The notes under the pieces: model-generated
What the model was told of the DNA's origin: nothing
Seen by the model: only the letters and a program-made list of their open reading frames with translations
The model's database searches: none
Assembly (NCBI GenBank): GCA_022829145.1
Contig: CM040748.1
Span: forward strand, 4,048,501-4,112,500
Direction: 5' to 3'
Length of the DNA: 64,000 bases
DNA from: Albula goreensis
Taxonomy: Eukaryota; Chordata; Actinopteri; Albuliformes; Albulidae
Shown here: piece after piece, positions 61,094-64,000 of the stretch
Layout of the letters: the number at the start of each line of letters is the position of its first letter
Position numbering within the stretch: position 1 is the first letter of the stretch
Made by a program: the position numbers and the translations under genes

Positions 61094-61468
61094 ATGAATC
61101 ATCGTGGCCTTCCTTCTGATGTCATTGCAGAGGCTAGGAAGAGATTTGGCTTATCACAGTGGGCAGCTGCAAGAGCTGAACTCCAAGAATCCACTTCCAA
61201 GCCTGATGAGGAAGGTGCCGGAGACTGGAGTGTGTCAACACTGCTTTTCCGCAGGGGAATAAATGTGATCAGATGGGAAATATTTAAACGCGATACAAAA
61301 TACAGAAGTGCACTTCTCCTGCTAATACTGTCCATATTTGCAGATGGTGGCACTGGCATCCCAGCACTGAAAAAGCTCATCGAGATGAGACGTTCTGACT
61401 CTGTGATGCATGTCAAGGCTCACAGTCAGAGGCACAGTGATGCAAATCTACGCTCTAAAAAACTGTAA
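61094..61468 (+). other. 124-codon open frame, unknown, possible exon or chance
   Basis: From ATG 61094 the frame reads MNHRGLPSDVIAEARKRFG and closes at TAA 61466-61468. Codon choice and residue mix look protein-like: charged ends, a hydrophobic LLLLILSIFADGG segment at about residues 74-86, and a basic His/Arg-rich C-terminus. I recognise no family. A 105-codon antisense frame overlaps it, there is no clear splice acceptor upstream, and no promoter evidence was sought. A degraded retrotransposed or transposon-derived coding piece is another option. Confidence 0.2.
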
Positions 61469-64000
61469 AATTTCTGCCCGAGAAACTACTTTAAAAATAG
61501 TTTCGTTTTTTTTTAAATCCTTATTTATATATGGAAGTACTCTTAAATATAAAGATTTGTTTTTATTTATTTAGCATTTTCATCAGGTTAAATACTGAAA
61601 TCCAGAAGCTCATATTGCTCTTAAGTTTGAGGACAGCAGCACAGGATGTTTTCTCTTTGTTTTTTTATGGTTTTTTTTTTTGTTTTGTTTTCTAATTTCC
61701 TGATAAATTAATATGATTGGGTATTCCTGTAAAATGGTGTCCCATGTCTAAATCAGTCCCTGATTAGAGGGGAAGAACGACAGCAGCTGTACGACTGGCC
61801 CACAGGGTCAGATTGATGACCACAGCTTTAGAGAAACATAAAAACATCCATTTCTGCAACAGACGAGACGTTTATTTTCCCAGCTGTCACCTTTATTGAC
61901 AATTACATTTAGTCCCTGAGGAGGAACTTATATTTATGTTGGAGGATATGTTAAAATACCCGACAAAACCGTAAATGTGGCTTCTTATGTCAGAACAGCA
62001 GAACAAGTAATCAGATTATGCTTTTTGTTATTTCATGTCAGTTGCGAAATTATTTACACACTTATTTTTCTTTCCATTAAGAAGGCGACACTTTTAATAG
62101 TTGAAGTGAGACTGACCTTGCCAACATAATCTCTGTCAATATCAATAGAAAATAACAGTGTAAATTAAATGTTTGATGTGCTGTGGTTTCAGTATGTATG
62201 CAGGCTATCCGCTGCACTGCTGACTGCATGCTGTGAATGCTGTGGTCCTGTTTGTGCAAAACAACTTGTCAAGATAAATAAATGCTAAATAAATATATGT
62301 CATTATTAATGAAGTGAATTGCCTAATATATTAAACTTTAGTTATATTTAAAAAAAAAAAAAAGCATTTAGATGAAGTCATATCAAGTGGAATCAGTCAT
62401 GGGCTCTGCACCAACAAAAACACTGAACAGCCTCAAGGTACGATCCCACTCTAATTCTGTTTACGGAGAACATCACATCATTACCAACACAAACAGCCCT
62501 CTGAACAACACGCACAAACTTAGTCCATTACATGTGCTTTATTGGTTAATTAATGTAGAATCATATTTTTAATAATTCCTATTACTCACTTCATCAAGTC
62601 AGTAATTAACTCAGCCTAAGCACTTGAAGAGTACCAGCATCCTTCTTATGTAATGTTTTTTTTGGCTCAAAGGTATTTGGATCCGCTATTGGGGAGGTCA
62701 CTGCATACATTCATTTCTAGATTCAGTCAATCTCACTTGGTCTCGTTAAGGTAGAGTTGACACAATCACCATATAATCATATTACTGACAGTTTTGAAAA
62801 TCCACATGGTGAAGTTTGCATCACCATCCATCATGGTGATGCATTTTATTTTAACTTCAGTATAACTTTTCGGATTCAAAAAAACGTCTCCCTTCTTGAC
62901 GGGAATTTAGCTGTCTAGCTAAGCCTTGAATTTAGCCATCAGGCGGGTGCTGAGTCCCAGTGGATGTGCGAATGGAAGATTTAACCTGCACAAGAATGTC
63001 AAACCCATTAGGACCTATAAGGCCCCTTAAGATGCAATGACAATTCCAATTGCCTGCATTATGTATACCAGAGATGCTGGAGAAACTTCACCACAATGTG
63101 TAATTTATGGCAGTTCTCAGTAACATTAAAAACAGTTGAGTGTCACTTGTAGAAATCTTTTGTGTACTATTTTATGATTTTTTTTTTCTGTGCTGGCGCT
63201 GGCATAGACGCATTTCCTTGAGTGATTCTGAGACACCTTAGTGTGAGATATCCTTCATTCTAAATGGCCCCATGCATCAACCAATAAGCCTTTACTCTCA
63301 TCCACCCGCAAGGCAGAGAGGGAATGAGGTGTCATGAAGCCAAAAGTTGGGGGCACACTCATCTGAAACTGACCCAGTTGAGAAGAGCAGAAATTCTGAA
63401 GAGTAGAATCTTTTGATAAGTCAGTGACTGGCTGGCTGGCCACACTTGTCAGACTTCTAACGGATGAGCCTGGAAAACGGCTGACTCTATTATGACATCA
63501 CCCAACCGCAGGGCTGTTATTGGCTGAGGAACCAATGTTCATTCTCAGGGTAGGGCTTAGGGGGCTGGAGGCCCCTGTGCATGAGTCAATGTTCGGGCCC
63601 TACCTACTCTACAAATGACCTTAAATACAGCAATATGCATCATTATGGAGTAGAATAGCAGCGTAATGTACACAAAAAGTAAGAAAAGTTTCTTGAAAAA
63701 TCAATATGTGATATGCATTGTCAGTGTAGGGGCAATATTAGCCACTATAACACAAAAAAGGAGCTGGTCTCTCAGAAGCAAGAGGATGCATGAAAACCCT
63801 GAAGTTACACAATAAAGTGAGACACGGAGGGTATGTTTAAATTTATTGGGAACAAAGTGTATGTGTGCCTCCCAAACAGTCAAACTGAGAAAGAGAGAAA
63901 GACAGAGAGACACAGAGAGAGGTAGTGAGTGTATACATCTCTCATCTATATTTTCCCCAACAAGCTGTATCAGTGCTAAAAGTATCCACTCAGGGTGTAG
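61469..64000. other. AT-rich unique DNA, no gene seen
   Basis: T-rich tracts (61650-61690) and an A14 run (near 62350-62363) are present, and a GA-rich stretch lies at 63888-63921. Short frames have no motif. No element was identified up to the window end. Confidence 0.5.

Overview
This 64 kb window looks like vertebrate, most likely teleost fish, nuclear DNA from a gene-poor region. It is AT-rich and has no operon-like gene packing, no long open frame outside simple repeats, no rRNA or tRNA gene and no CRISPR array. The repeat content points to a ray-finned fish: an L2-type LINE tail of the kind known from eel UnaL2, tRNA-derived SINEs (one carrying that same tail), a Tc1-like relic, a Tigger/pogo-like short element, several hAT-type relics, and long CA/TG microsatellites. 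I cannot name the species. An elopomorph or other early-branching teleost would fit, but this is not demonstrated.

Layout. 1-10 kb is mostly unique AT-rich DNA with a long hairpin (1147-1241), a duplicated purine-rich block (3441-3735), a minus-strand SINE (6201-6415), an older interspersed repeat (6786-7225) and a 24-bp perfect palindrome (9721-9744). 10-22 kb holds three large dinucleotide arrays (10038, 17092, 21176), an 89-bp tandem duplication and a 43-bp minisatellite (17732-18350). 22-36 kb is largely unique, with a complete Tigger-like element (30684-31201) and stretches that read like conserved regulatory DNA. 36-43 kb is the transposon-dense part: a C-rich G4-type tract, a Tc1 3' relic, an hAT relic with a BED-finger coding fragment, a TIR element, a long foldback and a 33-bp repeat. 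43-53 kb has a 21-bp repeat, two SINEs, conserved-looking AT-rich blocks and an L2 LINE 3' end. 53-64 kb has an 11-bp-stem hairpin, a complete hAT-type MITE with a perfect 8-bp target duplication (56610-56822) and one unexplained 124-codon open frame (61094-61468).

Function. No host protein-coding gene can be supported. The recognisable coding traces are dead transposon fragments: L2 reverse transcriptase, the Tc1 transposase C-terminus and an hAT BED finger. The window is best read as a large intron or gene desert that may carry developmental enhancers. That reading rests on sequence texture, not on an alignment. I found no convincing undescribed system. The best leads are the long foldback at 42.0-42.5 kb, the AGGTCA-bearing 21-bp array, the 43-bp minisatellite, and the open frames at 61.1 and 23.4 kb.
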